From: JAFGKK01 sp964521085
Lineage (GTDB): Bacteria; Chloroflexota; Anaerolineae; Anaerolineales; RBG-16-64-43
Reading direction: 5' to 3'
NCBI GenBank assembly: GCA_964521085.1
Contig: CAZFPL010000027.1
Location: 1 to 36,713 of the forward strand
DNA: 36,713 nt
The notes below the pieces were generated by a model that was not told the DNA's origin, made no database searches, and saw only the letters and a list, made by a program, of their open reading frames with translations. A program made the translations under genes and the position numbers. Shown here piece by piece: positions 11,640 to 20,708 of the stretch (position 1 is the stretch's first letter; every line of letters starts with the position of its first letter).

Positions 11640-13465
11640 CCGCATCCCAAACCATGCCCGCTTCGTTGGAAGGATTGCGTATCGCGTTGAGGGCGCTCCA
11701 AAAGCGCCTGGCTCCGGATGACAGCCTGCAGCCGCTGATCGAACAGAATCTGGCGAAGTTGGATTCGTTCCACCAGGAGGCCAGCCGCGCGGACGAACAC
11801 TCGCGCCTGGCGGCGATCTATCAGGTCTCGCAGGCGCTCGGTTCGTCGCTTGTCCTGGATGACGCCCTGACCCAGGTGATGGATGCCGTGATCCAGCTCA
11901 CCGGCGCGGAACGCGGCTGCATCATGCTTTTCGACGAGGCGGTCGGCGGCCTCGATCTGCGCGCCGCGCGCAACCTCGAGCGCGAATCCCTGAGTGAAAA
12001 GGAAATGGAATACAGCCGCACGGTGGTCGAGACGGTCTCGCGGACCGGCAAAGCCGTGCTGACCACCAACGCCCAGACCGATCCGCGTTTCGCCGAACAG
12101 CGCTCGGTCCTGCAGTTCTCCCTGCGCTCGGTCCTTTGCGTCCCGCTCAAGGTTAAAGACCGCATCCTGGGGGTAATCTACGTGGATAACCGGGTGCGGA
12201 CCGGGCTGTTCTCCGAGCGCGACCGCGAACTCCTTTCAGCATTCGCCGTGCAGGCTGCGATCGCCATCGAAAACGCGCAACTCTACACCCTTACCGACCG
12301 TGCACTTGCCGCCCGGGTGGCCGAGTTGGAGGGTATGCAGCGCGCCGACCGGCAATTGAACGCCACGCTGGAGACAGACAAGGTGGCGTCGACTCTCCTG
12401 GATTTGGCGGTGCAGATCACCCACGCCGCGCGCGGATGGGTCGCCATCCGGCAGGATCCAGAGGGTGAGCCGCAGATCGTCGCTTCCAGCGGGTATTCCG
12501 AAAAAGAAAATCCGGCCTTTCCCCCGGCCGGCGATCCACTCGCAATGGCCGTGGCCGGCGGCGAAGTGGCCGTCCGCTGCGGCAATCCGCGCCTGCCGGC
12601 GGGGATATTGGCGCCGGTCATCCGCGAGGAGGTAACGGTCGGCTTGGTCCTGGTCGAAAGGTCGTCGCCGGATTTTTCCGAAGCCGAGCGCCAGGCGCTC
12701 GAACGCCTGGCGGATCACGCCGCCGCAGCCGCGGAAAACACCCGGCTCTTCCAACAGCTGCGCCGGGCCAACGACGCGAAATCCCAATTCGTCTCGATCG
12801 TTTCACACGAACTGAAAATCCCGATGACGTCCATCCGCGGTTATGCCGACCTGTTGCGTCAGGGATTGGTCGGCCCGGTGAACGAAAAGCAGCTCGAATT
12901 CGTGCGAACGATCATGAGCAATGTGGACCGCATGGTGGCGCTGGTCTCCGACCTTTCGGACATTTCGCGGATCGAGACCGGACGGTTGCGGATCGAACCG
13001 GCGGCGGTCCCGGTGGGCGAGACGATCCGGGACGTGGTCGCCCAAATGAAACCGCAATTCGACGCGCGCAAGCAGATTGTGGAAACCGAGATCCCCGAAA
13101 CCCTTCCCAAACTCCACACCGATCCGCACCGGTTGATGCAGATCCTCACCAACCTGCTGAGCAACGCCAATAAATATTCCCCCGAGGGCGGCCGAATCCA
13201 AATCCGCGCCGCGGTCGAGGGCTCTGCGGTGCGGATGACCGTGCAGGACCACGGGATCGGAATGACGGAGGAAGAACAATCCCATCTCTTCACCCAGTTC
13301 TTCCGCGGCGGATCGACCGCCGTGCGCGACCAGCCGGGCTGGGGACTCGGGCTGCACGTAACCAAACGCATGGTGGAAGTGCTGGGCGGTTCGATCGGCG
13401 TGGAGAGCAAACCGGGCGAAGGCAGCACGTTCTGGTTCACCCAGCCGGTGGAATCCCCCGCCTGA
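11636..13465 (+). CDS. Soluble sensor histidine kinase with two GAF domains
   Basis: A 609-residue kinase without membrane segments, so it senses a cytoplasmic signal. Order: an N-terminal helical region (1-55), GAF 1 (about 60-212, including ERGCIMLF and SVLCVPLKVKDRILGVIYVDN), a linker, GAF 2 (about 245-368), then HisKA with the phospho-acceptor His391 in VSHELKIPMTSIRGYADLL. The HATPase domain has an N box (LTNLLSNANKYSPEGG), a G1 box (DHGIGM) and a G2 box (GWGLGLHVTKRMVEVLGG). No response regulator is adjacent, so it is an orphan kinase here. It overlaps nth by 4 bases, suggesting co-translation. The ligand of the GAF domains cannot be told from the sequence. Confidence 0.92.
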   Translation: MTASQTMPASLEGLRIALRALQKRLAPDDSLQPLIEQNLAKLDSFHQEASRADEHSRLAAIYQVSQALGSSLVLDDALTQVMDAVIQLTGAERGCIMLFDEAVGGLDLRAARNLERESLSEKEMEYSRTVVETVSRTGKAVLTTNAQTDPRFAEQRSVLQFSLRSVLCVPLKVKDRILGVIYVDNRVRTGLFSERDRELLSAFAVQAAIAIENAQLYTLTDRALAARVAELEGMQRADRQLNATLETDKVASTLLDLAVQITHAARGWVAIRQDPEGEPQIVASSGYSEKENPAFPPAGDPLAMAVAGGEVAVRCGNPRLPAGILAPVIREEVTVGLVLVERSSPDFSEAERQALERLADHAAAAAENTRLFQQLRRANDAKSQFVSIVSHELKIPMTSIRGYADLLRQGLVGPVNEKQLEFVRTIMSNVDRMVALVSDLSDISRIETGRLRIEPAAVPVGETIRDVVAQMKPQFDARKQIVETEIPETLPKLHTDPHRLMQILTNLLSNANKYSPEGGRIQIRAAVEGSAVRMTVQDHGIGMTEEEQSHLFTQFFRGGSTAVRDQPGWGLGLHVTKRMVEVLGGSIGVESKPGEGSTFWFTQPVESPA

Positions 13466-13509
13466 ATGCATCCCGGTCGGATTCATAATCCATTAGGATT
13501 CGAGGCTAC

Positions 13510-14127
13510 ATGTCCGCCGACAAACGCTACTCCCTCTTGCTTTATCGCGAATGGATGCGCCCCTTCCCGCTCCCGATTTTTGCCATCGGGTTGATCCTGA
13601 CCGTCTTTTGGATCGTCGCCCGGTCCGGATGGCTTCCGGAGCATATGGGGATATCCGTTCCGGCGCAAGGCCCGCTGTTGGGTTTGGCCGCAGGGATTAC
13701 CTTCCTGTTGTGGCTGATCGTCCTGATTCTTCCGCGCATGGCTTATGTGCAATGTCTCCCCGATTATCTGCTGTTGCAGGTCGGTCTTTTTCGGTTGATT
13801 GTTTCCTACTCCCGTGTCCGGGCCTCGCATTCCGTCCAGCACGGTCAAATCCACGATCCAAAGACGCAACCCCGCTCCCGTCGGAAATTGGCCGTCCGGA
13901 TGGCTTTGAAACAATGCGTGGCGATCGAATTGTCCACATATCCGATGGCGTTTTTCCTTTTACGGAATTTAACGCACCCGTTCCTCTTTCTTGGCGAAGA
14001 ACCGGGCTTCCTGTTTGCGGTGGAGGATTGGATGGGGCTGGACCGCGAAGTAGACGAGAAGCATGCCGCTTTGCTGTCGAAAAAGAGGGATGCCGGAAAA
14101 CAACCCCGCCTGGGGGCGCTTTCCTGA
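13510..14127 (+). CDS. Membrane protein of unknown function
   Basis: 205 residues with two predicted membrane helices (about 22-41 and 54-76), then a basic cytoplasmic-type domain. The short spacing of the helices and the folded-looking C-terminal half (YLLLQVGLFRLIVSYSRVRASHSV...) resemble bacterial PH-domain-like membrane proteins, but I do not recognise a named family. GAGG lies 5 bases before the ATG, a convincing start. The gene follows the histidine kinase by 44 bases and precedes the next gene by 68. Confidence 0.7.
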   Translation: MSADKRYSLLLYREWMRPFPLPIFAIGLILTVFWIVARSGWLPEHMGISVPAQGPLLGLAAGITFLLWLIVLILPRMAYVQCLPDYLLLQVGLFRLIVSYSRVRASHSVQHGQIHDPKTQPRSRRKLAVRMALKQCVAIELSTYPMAFFLLRNLTHPFLFLGEEPGFLFAVEDWMGLDREVDEKHAALLSKKRDAGKQPRLGALS

Positions 14128-14195
14128 AGCCCGGCTGGATTCGTTGGTAAAATATTCCCCTGTTGGATTGCCAGCGGTCTCCGGAGGAGCAAGCC

Positions 14196-14885
14196 GTGGA
14201 TACGAAAAAAGAGAATCCCCCGCATCGGAAGAGTTTTCCGTTTGCGACCGTCATTGCGGTCATGACGGGGATCACCAGCCTGCTTATCTTCCTGACGGGG
14301 AAGACGAACCTGCCCGAAATTCTCGCGGGCGGGAAGGCATCGGAAACACCGACAGCCACCCCGACGGTCAGCCTTACCCCGGCAACCGCCCAGACTCCGA
14401 CGGCAGGCAAAGCGCAGACCTCAACCTTCACCAACGTTCCTACGCTGGTCCAACTGACCGCCGAACCGCCGTCGGATTCTGATTTGGAGACACTGCCCTC
14501 CATCTGGACCCTGACGAAATTTCAAGAACTGGCGGCCCCCGGTTCGGATGCATATACCGTCGAAATCACCCACGACAGCGCCTGGCTTTGGGATTGCTAC
14601 TTTTGCACCACCGATGAAGCCTTCCACGATTTCCTGGCCACATTGGAACTGGAATTCCGGATCGACAAGGTCCGCCTGGGAGATGAATTCATCCGCATTT
14701 ACGACCGGCCCGGCACGAAAGGCTGGATCTGCCGCAACTGGTCCACGAAACTGACCGGCTGGCCGCAGGACCGATCGGTGTTCCTGGAGATCCACTACAC
14801 GCACAAAAAAGCGGCGAACGACGGGAAGGATGAATTCGCCGCCGGAGAATATACCCAAACAGTTGTGGTGGTGGTGAGAGGGTAG
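14196..14885 (+). CDS. Membrane-anchored protein with Thr/Pro stalk, unknown function
   Basis: 229 residues. A single N-terminal membrane anchor (about 16-36) follows a basic stretch, then a Thr/Pro/Ala-rich stalk (about 45-90), then a C-terminal domain of about 130 residues. That domain contains three cysteines, including a WDCYFC motif, which might form a disulfide or bind metal outside the cell. The start was set at GTG 14196 because GGAGGAG lies 6 bases upstream; a TTG at 14163 has no ribosome-binding site and would put that purine run inside the gene. No family is recognised. Confidence 0.72.
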   Translation: MDTKKENPPHRKSFPFATVIAVMTGITSLLIFLTGKTNLPEILAGGKASETPTATPTVSLTPATAQTPTAGKAQTSTFTNVPTLVQLTAEPPSDSDLETLPSIWTLTKFQELAAPGSDAYTVEITHDSAWLWDCYFCTTDEAFHDFLATLELEFRIDKVRLGDEFIRIYDRPGTKGWICRNWSTKLTGWPQDRSVFLEIHYTHKKAANDGKDEFAAGEYTQTVVVVVRG

Positions 14886-15023
14886 AGTTTTTTCGGGTTC
14901 CATTCTCCTTGAGGATCTCACCACCCATCGAGATTGCGATCACGGATTCATATTCTCAACGGACTTTCTGGAACTAGCCCGGTTGGGATCCTCCTTCCAA
15001 TCTTTCCTAGAGAGAGCACAATA

Positions 15024-16529
15024 ATGGCTTTGCGTCCGATTGCATGCGGTCTTCTTTTTCTATGCCTGTGCTCCTGCACCGCGGGCACCACACTCCCCGT
15101 TTCGATTTCTCCATCCGTCGAAACTATGCCTGCCACGAATCTATCGCCGACCCCTTCGGCCGGCGATTCCACCGCCATTGTTTCACCGACCCTCTCGATC
15201 ACGCCCGAGCCCACTCCGACTCCCCTCGACCGTCCGCTGTATCAAATCCACGCCGCCCTCGACACCCGCGCCTCCGATGCAAACGGCTGGATGATGGCAC
15301 TGACGGTCCAGGAACAAGTCACCTACACCAACCGGTCGGCCGATTCGATCGGTGAATTGGTACTGCAATTCGAACCCTCCCGCCGGAAGGACCTGTTTGA
15401 GCTGCAGAGTCTTTCCTCGAACCGGGCATCGCCATCGGCTCCGGCTTCCATCGACAACGGCCAGCTGCGCATTCCGCTTGAGACCCCGCTTTCACCCGGC
15501 GAAAGCGTTTCCCTTCGTCTGGAATACCGGCGCAGCGTGGCGCAGGAAAACGAACTGGTCGGGTGGAACGACTATCAAATCGTCCTCGGCAACTGGTACG
15601 CATTCTTCCCGCCCTATCGGGAAGGAAAAGGCTGGCTGGTGCATGGACCAGGTAAGGTGGGGGAATACCTCAATTACCCCTACGCCGATTTCGATATTCA
15701 ATTCGACCTCGTGAGTGATACTACATATTGGGTCGCCGCCAGCGGGATCTCGGAGGAGGGCGGGGCGCCGCTTCATTTCCGCTTTACCGGACGGTCGTTC
15801 GCGCTCGCGCTGACCACCCAAATCCCGTATCGCCAAATGGCCGGCAACGTGGAGGTCATTGGCTACACCCGGCCACAATACGAAGCGCAGGGGAATTTCA
15901 TGACCGACATCGCCGCTAAGTCGCTTCAGATTTTTTCCGAACGCTACGGAGAGTATCCTCACCCTCGGTTGACGCTTTTGGAATCCGAATTGCCCGACGG
16001 GCAGGAATTCGACGGATTGGTTTTCCTCAATCCGGATTTGTTCCCCTACTACGTCGGGACCGGAGCCGATTACCTCACCGCCATCACCGCGCATGAGACG
16101 GCGCACCAATGGTGGTACGGCCGGGTGGGGAACGATCAGGCGATCGATCCGTGGCTGGATGAAGCCTTCGCCGTGTACAGCGAGTTGTTTTTCTACGAGC
16201 GGACGTATCCGGGGCTTGTGAAGTGGTGGTGGTGGACCCGGGTCGACCGCTATGCTTCCAACCAATGCGTGGATCTGCCCATATACCAGTTCACCGGATT
16301 TCGGGATTATGTGGACACGGTGTATCTGCGCGGAGCCAGGATGCTGCACGCGCTGCGGCAGCGTATGGGAAACCAGGCGTATGAGGAAAGCCTGCGCGAG
16401 CTGCAAACCTCCGGCTTCGGCGCCGTCATCACCTCCAGCGACGTATTCCGCATTTTCCAATCCCATTCCCCCGCAGCGCTGGACGGCATTTGGGCCGAGT
16501 TTCTCTGCCTGCCGCCTTCCCCGGGGTAG
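15024..16529 (+). CDS. M1-type (gluzincin) metallopeptidase lipoprotein
   Basis: A 501-residue exported zinc peptidase. The signal peptide ends in LCSC (probable lipidated Cys18), followed by a Ser/Thr/Pro-rich linker (to about 68) and a beta-rich N-terminal domain. The gluzincin catalytic domain has His357-Glu358-x-x-His361 (HETAHQWW) and the third zinc ligand Glu380 in WLDEAFAVYSE. The family's substrate-binding GxMEN loop is replaced by a region reading DGQEFDGLVF, so classical aminopeptidase specificity should not be assumed. The ATG at 15024 has GAGAGAG about 10 bases upstream and starts the signal peptide; the upstream in-frame extension is not signal-like. The 138 bases before it show no clear promoter. 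Confidence 0.87.
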   Translation: MALRPIACGLLFLCLCSCTAGTTLPVSISPSVETMPATNLSPTPSAGDSTAIVSPTLSITPEPTPTPLDRPLYQIHAALDTRASDANGWMMALTVQEQVTYTNRSADSIGELVLQFEPSRRKDLFELQSLSSNRASPSAPASIDNGQLRIPLETPLSPGESVSLRLEYRRSVAQENELVGWNDYQIVLGNWYAFFPPYREGKGWLVHGPGKVGEYLNYPYADFDIQFDLVSDTTYWVAASGISEEGGAPLHFRFTGRSFALALTTQIPYRQMAGNVEVIGYTRPQYEAQGNFMTDIAAKSLQIFSERYGEYPHPRLTLLESELPDGQEFDGLVFLNPDLFPYYVGTGADYLTAITAHETAHQWWYGRVGNDQAIDPWLDEAFAVYSELFFYERTYPGLVKWWWWTRVDRYASNQCVDLPIYQFTGFRDYVDTVYLRGARMLHALRQRMGNQAYEESLRELQTSGFGAVITSSDVFRIFQSHSPAALDGIWAEFLCLPPSPG

Positions 16530-16580
16530 GGGCACAGGCGCCGTGAGACAGGGCAGCACCCTCCCAACCGGACGAACGCA

Positions 16581-17321
16581 ATGGTCAAATTCGCCGATTC
16601 CGTAAATTCCATTTCTGGAATCTCCCTCACCGAAAACCAGATTCGCAGTTTCGAACGGTACGAGGATTCCCTTCTGGAATGGAACCGGCGGTTTAATTTA
16701 ACCGCGATCACCGGCCGGGAGGATATCCGGATCAAGCATTTCCTGGATTCGCTTTCCTGCCTGAAGGTAATGCAGCTGAAACCGGGTGCGCGCGTGATCG
16801 ATATCGGCACCGGCGCGGGATTCCCGGGCGTGCCCTTGAAAATCGGGGCGTCGGGAATTCAACTCACCCTGGTGGAATCCACCGGCAAGAAGGCGGATTT
16901 TTGCCGCCACCTCATCGACCATCTGCAGCTCCGCGACGTGACGGTGCTGCATGCGCGCGCGGAAGAAGTGGGCCAGGATCCCGCCCACCGCGAACAATAT
17001 GATTGGGCCGTGGCGCGTGCCGTCGCGGATTTATCGATCCTGGCCGAATATCTTTTGCCGATGGTCCGGGTCGACGGGCATGTTCTCGCGCAAAAAGGAG
17101 AGAGCGGACCGGCCGAGGTTCAATCCGCCGCCAAAGCCGTGAAGCTGCTCGGGGGAACGGTTGAAAAAATCGCCCCCGTCGAATTGCCGGGGATCGCCGA
17201 GGTCCGTTATTTGATCGTCATCCGCAAGACCGCTGCCACACCTCCGCAATACCCGCGCCGGGCGGGAATGCCCTCCAAGAAACCCCTCGGCGGCGAACCG
17301 ACGCATACCGGCAGGAAATAA
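16581..17321 (+). CDS. rsmG: 16S rRNA (guanine527-N7)-methyltransferase
   Basis: 246 residues. The N-terminal helical region contains the family's WNRRFNLTAIT and HFLDSL motifs, followed by the SAM-binding loop VIDIGTGAGFPGVPL (about 72-86) and VESTGKKADFC (about 98-108). RsmG (GidB) methylates G527 of 16S rRNA; its loss gives streptomycin resistance in other bacteria. The C-terminal ~35 residues after VIRKTA are a Pro/Arg-rich tail beyond the usual end. No partner gene mnmG is adjacent. No strong ribosome-binding site is visible before the ATG. Confidence 0.94.
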   Translation: MVKFADSVNSISGISLTENQIRSFERYEDSLLEWNRRFNLTAITGREDIRIKHFLDSLSCLKVMQLKPGARVIDIGTGAGFPGVPLKIGASGIQLTLVESTGKKADFCRHLIDHLQLRDVTVLHARAEEVGQDPAHREQYDWAVARAVADLSILAEYLLPMVRVDGHVLAQKGESGPAEVQSAAKAVKLLGGTVEKIAPVELPGIAEVRYLIVIRKTAATPPQYPRRAGMPSKKPLGGEPTHTGRK

Positions 17322-17567
17322 GATAACTATAGTACAGAGGTAAGGCGTCCATCCGGGTTCGCCGAACGACACCATCGCACGAAATCATCCGGTTCACGAT
17401 TCTTCAATCCTAATCCTTGTCCGGGGATATGGATCCTCCCATTCTCAATCACCGGTTTTTCACACAATCGATACCAAATCCCAACAATCCTTAAGTTCAT
17501 CAGCAAGATCGGATCGGCCCCTTTAAGAAACCGGCTGTCCGCTTCCCTCATTTCATGATTCATATCC
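17322..17567. other. Intergenic region with lower GC
   Basis: 246 bases before the exopolysaccharide-type genes, clearly richer in A/T than its surroundings. A minus-strand reading frame of 80 codons (17327-17569) has fairly natural composition but no ribosome-binding site and no recognisable family; it could be a gene remnant. A TATAGT near 17330 is the only promoter-like sequence noted. Confidence 0.35.
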
Positions 17568-19043
17568 ATGGAATTGAATCATTCCAAATTGAATTCAGGA
17601 TCGAATATCGAAAGTCCCGTAGGAGAAGCGTACTCTATTCGGAGTCCGTTATCAGGACTATCCTTCGTCGGAAATCATATGGAATCATCCATTATTACAA
17701 AACCCAGGCCGAATGTACGCAGGGGAACCCTGGATTGGCGGCCATACTGGAACTGGATCGAGAACGTCGTTTTTCGATCGATTTTGTTGTTCCTGGCGCT
17801 CGTCACGCTCCTGGTCATCATTTATTTAAAATCCAGGTCCTCCATCGCCCTCGTGGGGGATCCGCTGCTATTTGTCTATACGGTCGGGATCACCATGTTC
17901 CAGCTGTCCCGGCTGATGAGTGCGATCCTCTACCGAAGGACCAACCATCATTATCTTGCGGCGCCGAAAGATCCCGCCGCAGCGGCGTATGAACCGTTTA
18001 TCTCGTTCGTCATCCCCTGCAAAGACGAAGAAGACGCCATCGCGGGGACAGTGACGAAGTGTTTCGAAGCGCATTATCCGAAAGATAAGCTGGAGGTCAT
18101 CGTCATCAACGACGGGAGCACTGACCGGACGATCGACATCCTGCAAGATTTACAGATGAAATACGGCCGGCTGATCGTGGTGGATTGGAAGGAAAACCGG
18201 GGGAAACGGCATGGAATGGCCGAAGGGATCCGGAGAGCCCAGGGTGAGATCATCATCCAACTGGACAGTGACAGTTACATATCGCCCGAGACTTTCCGGA
18301 ATCTGGTCCGGCCCTTCCAGAATCCGGAGATCGGCGGGGTGTGCGCGCACGCCGATCCGGCGAATGCCGATAAGAACTGGCTGACCCGGATGCAGGCCGC
18401 CTACTACTTCATTTCCTTCCGGATCCTTAAAGCGGCGGAATCCACCTTCATGACCGTGTTTTGCTGCAGCGGGTGCTCCTCAGCCTACCGGCGGGAGATC
18501 ATCCTGCCGATCCTCGACAAGTGGCTGGCCGAAAAATTCCTCGGCTTGCCCGTCACCTGGGGCGAGGACCGCGCCCTGACCAATTGGGTCCTGCGGCAGA
18601 ACTACCGGACGATATACTCGGAACAGGTGCACGCGCACACCATCTGCCCGGACACATTCAAAAAATTCCTCAAACAGCAAATCCGCTGGAAGAAGGGGTG
18701 GTTGGTCAATTCCCTTTTCGCAAGCAAATTCATCATCCGGCGCGAACCGTTCGTCGCCCTCACGTACTTTTTTCCGCTGTTCATCATCTCCCTGATCACA
18801 CCCTTCATTGCGGTCAAGTCGCTGATCCTCGGACCCATCTTCCGCGGCGCACTCCCCCTGTATTACATCTCCGGTGTCTTCCTGATGTCGTTTGTCATGA
18901 CGCTGTACTATCGCTGGATTTCCAGGGAGAATAAATATTGGCCGTTCGTGTTCGTCTGGTCGGCCATCAACATGGTGTTTCTGTCGTTCGTCCTGTTTTA
19001 TTCGATCGCCACGATCCAGAACCGGAAGTGGGGAACGAGATAG
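17568..19043 (+). CDS. Processive GT2 glycosyltransferase (hyaluronan/chitin/PNAG synthase-like)
   Basis: A 491-residue membrane glycosyltransferase. Two N-terminal membrane helices (about 69-88 and 101-121) are followed by the cytosolic GT2 domain, with NDGS (181-184) and DSD (233-235) for UDP-sugar and metal, the catalytic GED (332-334) and the processivity motif QQIRW (370-374). Three C-terminal helices complete a HasA/NodC/PgaC-like layout. It should polymerise a beta-linked sugar and extrude it. The next gene, 5 bases downstream, encodes a polysaccharide deacetylase, so an N-acetylhexosamine polymer is the best guess (inference). The start is uncertain: ATG 17568 has no ribosome-binding site, and ATG 17679 (residue 38) is equally possible; the first 37 residues are Ser/Asn-rich and unlike the rest. 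Confidence 0.88.
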   Translation: MELNHSKLNSGSNIESPVGEAYSIRSPLSGLSFVGNHMESSIITKPRPNVRRGTLDWRPYWNWIENVVFRSILLFLALVTLLVIIYLKSRSSIALVGDPLLFVYTVGITMFQLSRLMSAILYRRTNHHYLAAPKDPAAAAYEPFISFVIPCKDEEDAIAGTVTKCFEAHYPKDKLEVIVINDGSTDRTIDILQDLQMKYGRLIVVDWKENRGKRHGMAEGIRRAQGEIIIQLDSDSYISPETFRNLVRPFQNPEIGGVCAHADPANADKNWLTRMQAAYYFISFRILKAAESTFMTVFCCSGCSSAYRREIILPILDKWLAEKFLGLPVTWGEDRALTNWVLRQNYRTIYSEQVHAHTICPDTFKKFLKQQIRWKKGWLVNSLFASKFIIRREPFVALTYFFPLFIISLITPFIAVKSLILGPIFRGALPLYYISGVFLMSFVMTLYYRWISRENKYWPFVFVWSAINMVFLSFVLFYSIATIQNRKWGTR

Positions 19044-19048
19044 CCGGA

Positions 19049-20599
19049 ATGATCAAGCATATCGATAAGACGAAGGGTGTATTCTTTTTCCTCTTTATCC
19101 TGCTGGCGGTCCTGATGTTCGGCGGCAGCCATCTTCTGGGCCAGAAGGTTCCCACCAGCCGGAAACTCGAGTTCTGGCGCACCGGTCTGCCTTCGGAATT
19201 CGATTACCTTGCTTCGAAGGAAGTTGAAATCGCGACGGATATCCCGACCGCCGCCCAAAAGTCCGCGGAATCGGCGCAATCCCTGATCGTGCTCCTGTAT
19301 CACGGGATCCGGGAACAGGCCACGGCGGATCTCGTCGGTTGGGAAAATTTCAAGAATCAGATGCATGCTCTCAAGGCGGCGGGCTACCAAACCGTCGGAT
19401 TGAGCGACGTCGAGGAATTCCTCCTCCATAATAAGCCGCTGCCGAAAAAATCCTTCCTGCTGACCTTCGACGACGGCCGGAAGGACAGCTTTTATCCGGT
19501 CGACCCGATCCTCGAAGCGCTGAATTACAAAGCCGTCATCTTCGTCATCACCTCGACGATTTCGGAAGACGATAATTTCTACCTGACCGAAAAAGAATTG
19601 AAGGAAATGGTCGCCTCCGGACGATGGGATCTGGGATCCCACGGCCATGATATCCATAAATCGGAAACAATCAGCGTGACCGGAGAGACGGGACACGTGC
19701 TGAGCAACAAACTCCTTCTGCTCGCCGCCGGGCGCATGGAAAACGACACGGAATATGAACAGCGGATCACGCTGGATCTGCTGGAATCCAAACACCAGCT
19801 GGAAAGCCGGTTCGGAGTCACGGTCCGGGCCTTCGCCTACCCGTACGGTGATTACGGGCAGAACAGCGTTAACAACGCGGATCGCGCCATCTCCGCGATT
19901 CAAAAGGCGGCTTCCGCGCTTTTCCACATGGCGTTTTATCAGTCGTGGGGGGACGCGCTTGTGCGGAATTATCCGGGGACGGACACCTTCATGGTCCGCC
20001 GGCTCGAAGTGGATCCGGAATGGGATGCCGGGGGACTGCTCACGACGGTCCTGGGTGGCGAGGATAAACCGGTCGATTTCAGCACGGCGATGGAAAGCAA
20101 TCCCGGATGGATCGACGGGTGGGGCGATATGAACGTCGCCTCAGGCCGGCTCAACCTCGCGGCGGCCAAAGACACCACCGGAGCCACATCCTATTTGGAT
20201 GGAACCTACCTGTGGACGGATTTCGAACTCTCCCTGCGCGCCCGCCTGCTTCGGGGGGAATCTTTCTCCATCCTGGCGAGGGTGGATCAGCAGAAGAACT
20301 TCGTCTTCTGCTCCTTCGGTCCCAACGGAATCTCCTACGGCGAACACATCAACGGCAAGACGATCGATGGACCGGGGTGGTACACCGATTTGAGTCTCCT
20401 CCAGGGCCTGGAGATCCAGGCCGGGATCTCCCTGAAGGGAAACACCATCCGCTGTCTTCTCAACGGAGTCTGGGGAGTGGATACCATCTTCATACAGCAC
20501 ACCTCCGACCACGGTATGATCGGTGTCAGCGTCTGGGGACCCGAGCAGGGAGAGAGCGCCCTGGAAGTGATCTCGCTGGACGTGCGCAAGATCCAATGA
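19049..20599 (+). CDS. NodB-type polysaccharide deacetylase fused to a lectin-like domain
   Basis: 516 residues. An N-terminal membrane anchor or signal (about 10-30) is followed by a NodB-homology domain (about 75-300): LLYHGI, TFDDG (139-143) with the catalytic base and metal-binding Asp, SHGHDIH (197-203) in place of the canonical SHTxxH, and AYPYGDYG near 263-270. The last ~165 residues form a beta-sandwich of the concanavalin-like/DUF1080 kind (SILARVDQQKNFVFCSFGPNGISYG). It probably removes acetyl groups from the polymer made by the adjacent synthase, outside the membrane, with the C-terminal domain binding the glycan. The ATG at 19049 lies 5 bases after the synthase stop; the longer frame overlaps the synthase and is rejected. 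Confidence 0.86.
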   Translation: MIKHIDKTKGVFFFLFILLAVLMFGGSHLLGQKVPTSRKLEFWRTGLPSEFDYLASKEVEIATDIPTAAQKSAESAQSLIVLLYHGIREQATADLVGWENFKNQMHALKAAGYQTVGLSDVEEFLLHNKPLPKKSFLLTFDDGRKDSFYPVDPILEALNYKAVIFVITSTISEDDNFYLTEKELKEMVASGRWDLGSHGHDIHKSETISVTGETGHVLSNKLLLLAAGRMENDTEYEQRITLDLLESKHQLESRFGVTVRAFAYPYGDYGQNSVNNADRAISAIQKAASALFHMAFYQSWGDALVRNYPGTDTFMVRRLEVDPEWDAGGLLTTVLGGEDKPVDFSTAMESNPGWIDGWGDMNVASGRLNLAAAKDTTGATSYLDGTYLWTDFELSLRARLLRGESFSILARVDQQKNFVFCSFGPNGISYGEHINGKTIDGPGWYTDLSLLQGLEIQAGISLKGNTIRCLLNGVWGVDTIFIQHTSDHGMIGVSVWGPEQGESALEVISLDVRKIQ

Positions 20600-20663
20600 C
20601 GAACCGGCGGATTGCCCAAAACCAAGTTATTATTCCGATCCTCTTCCAGATATAGCGTCAAGA

Positions 20664-20669
20664 TATAAT
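20664..20669 (+). promoter_or_regulatory. Possible -10 box for the secreted lectin-like gene
   Basis: TATAAT, 39 bases before the ATG at 20709, in an A/T-rich stretch between two GC-rich genes. No convincing -35. It suggests the downstream gene may have its own promoter rather than only read-through from the deacetylase. Confidence 0.35.
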
Positions 20670-20708
20670 TATTCAAATCCCTATTCCTTCCCGCCCAATC
20701 GTGCAGCG

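Noticed and set aside
17327..17569. 80-codon minus-strand frame as a real small gene
   Set aside because: No ribosome-binding site, no family recognised, overlaps the start of the GT2 gene; kept only as a remark on the intergenic region.
18938..19048. Upstream extension of the deacetylase overlapping the synthase by over 100 bases
   Set aside because: The sequence is an alternative frame of the synthase C-terminus; the ATG at 19049 directly precedes a good membrane anchor.
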